Positions 6,888-7,617 of a stretch of DNA of 7,617 bases are shown one piece after another. The notes under the pieces are model-generated. The model was given only the letters and a program-made list of their open reading frames with translations, was not told where the DNA came from and made no database searches. The position numbers were made by a program, and so were the translations under genes. This DNA comes from Rickettsiales bacterium. GTDB lineage: Bacteria; Pseudomonadota; Alphaproteobacteria; Rickettsiales; UBA1997. Location: the NCBI GenBank assembly GCA_028040005.1, contig JAOFKK010000047.1:1-7617 (forward strand), read 5' to 3'. Every line of letters begins with the position of its first letter. The first letter of the stretch is position 1.

Positions 6888-7562
6888 ATGAAAACAGCAA
6901 TAATTATTTTTCCAGGTTCAAATTGTGATAAGGATGGTATTGATGGTTTAAGCCTTGTTAGTAATAATATACAAAAAATTTGGCATAAGGAATCAAAATT
7001 AGATGATGATTTAGATTTAATTTTAATACCAGGTGGGTTCTCTTATGGTGATTATTTAAGAAGTGGCGGTATTGCTGCCAATTCTAACATTATGCCTGAA
7101 ATTATTCGCTTAGCTAATAAGGGTGTTAAAATAATTGGAATTTGCAATGGTTTTCAAATTTTAACTGAAGCTGGTTTATTAGATGGTGCCTTGATGAAAA
7201 ATCAAAAAGGTAAATTTATCTGCCAAAATGTGCATTTATCTTGTCAAAATAAAGCAACAAATTTTACCAATCAAATCAATAAAATTATTCAAATACCTGT
7301 TGCTCATATGGATGGTAATTATTATTGCTGCGATAATTTATTAAAAAATCTTGAAGATAATAATCAAATTGCTTTTAAATATTGCAATGAGATGGGAGAT
7401 ATTAATAATGAATCAAATCCAAATGGTTCAAAAGCAAATATTGCAGGTATTTTTAATAAGAATAAAAATATTTTAGGTATGATGCCTCACCCTGAAAGGG
7501 CGATTGATGCTAATGTTAGCGGCTTAGATGGATTGTTATTATTTAATTCTTTATTAAATTAA
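6888..7562 (+). CDS. purQ: Phosphoribosylformylglycinamidine synthase subunit I (glutaminase), PurQ
   Basis: PurQ releases ammonia from glutamine and feeds it to PurL, which turns FGAR into FGAM with ATP in step four of purine synthesis. It is a class I glutamine amidotransferase. The nucleophile is Cys86 in GICNGFQ (84-90), and the other triad members are His201 and Glu203 in MMPHPERA (198-205). The N-terminal FPGSNCD (8-14) and PGGFSYGDYLRSGG (48-61) are family motifs. At 224 residues it is the small free subunit, so separate PurL and PurS proteins are expected elsewhere in the genome. The motif at 137-145 reads PVAHMDGNY instead of the common AHGEG form; from memory, alphaproteobacteria often have a similar HHDGNY version. 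The ATG fits the MKTAIIIFPG start. The TAA is directly followed by the pyrG ATG, suggesting coupled expression of purine and pyrimidine genes. Confidence 0.96.
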   Translation: MKTAIIIFPGSNCDKDGIDGLSLVSNNIQKIWHKESKLDDDLDLILIPGGFSYGDYLRSGGIAANSNIMPEIIRLANKGVKIIGICNGFQILTEAGLLDGALMKNQKGKFICQNVHLSCQNKATNFTNQINKIIQIPVAHMDGNYYCCDNLLKNLEDNNQIAFKYCNEMGDINNESNPNGSKANIAGIFNKNKNILGMMPHPERAIDANVSGLDGLLLFNSLLN

Positions 7563-7617
7563 ATGGCTGGCAAAAAAACAAAATTTATTTTTATTACTGG
7601 TGGCGTTGTATCTTCTC
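7563..7617 (+). CDS. pyrG: CTP synthase, N-terminal fragment cut by the window edge
   Basis: Only the first 18 codons are present. They read MAGKKTKFIFITGGVVSS, which matches the start of CTP synthase, where (F/I)(V/I)TGGVVSS leads into the ATP-binding loop of the synthetase domain. The full enzyme, of about 540 residues, aminates UTP to CTP using glutamine. The ATG follows the purQ TAA with no gap and has no Shine-Dalgarno of its own, so translation may depend on ribosomes finishing purQ. The gene continues beyond the window, so nothing can be said about its glutaminase domain or its integrity. Confidence 0.9.
   Translation, partial: MAGKKTKFIFITGGVVSS

Noticed and set aside
7296..7322. PurQ has MDG where the common family motif has GEG
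   Set aside because: As I recall, alphaproteobacterial PurQ proteins often read HHDGNY here, and the Cys-His-Glu triad is intact. The change looks like a lineage trait rather than a defect.

Overview
The window is a compact, AT-rich stretch of bacterial chromosome with every recognised gene on the + strand and no gap longer than 57 bases. Several features point to an alphaproteobacterium with a reduced genome, perhaps related to Rickettsiales or another AT-rich lineage. These are the split glycine decarboxylase (gcvPA and gcvPB), a short TlyC/CorC protein without the usual membrane domain, a proteobacterial frataxin (CyaY), an alphaproteobacterial-looking PurQ and a 72-residue IF-1. It is unlikely to be Rickettsia itself, because purB and purQ imply de novo purine synthesis, which Rickettsia has lost. 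The lineage is an inference from remembered family features, not from a search.

Layout: bases 1-51 contain no recognisable gene. From 52 to 3730 gcvPA, gcvPB and a CBS-domain gene are joined by 1-nt stop/start overlaps. A 57-base spacer (3731-3787) with an A/T palindrome and a T-run separates them from purB (3788-5080). Then follow yaaA (5096-5860), infA (5864-6082), an unrecognised 126-codon gene (6101-6481) and cyaY (6502-6831). A second 56-base spacer (6832-6887), locally richer in G+C and able to fold, precedes purQ (6888-7562). The stop codon of purQ is directly followed by the start of pyrG, which runs off the end of the window.

The genes fit two themes. One is one-carbon and nucleotide metabolism: glycine cleavage supplies 5,10-methylene-THF, the source of formyl units for purine rings. 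PurQ and PurB act in purine synthesis, and PyrG makes CTP. The other is iron and stress handling: YaaA limits free iron under peroxide in E. coli, and CyaY works in iron-sulfur cluster assembly. IF-1 is a core translation factor.

I found no mobile element, CRISPR array, tRNA, rRNA or clearly novel system. The points most worth a second look are the foldable cyaY-purQ spacer, the orphan gene with a 9-residue tandem repeat, the lack of Shine-Dalgarno motifs at the annotated starts, and an AGGAG-GTG alternative start for the CBS-domain gene.
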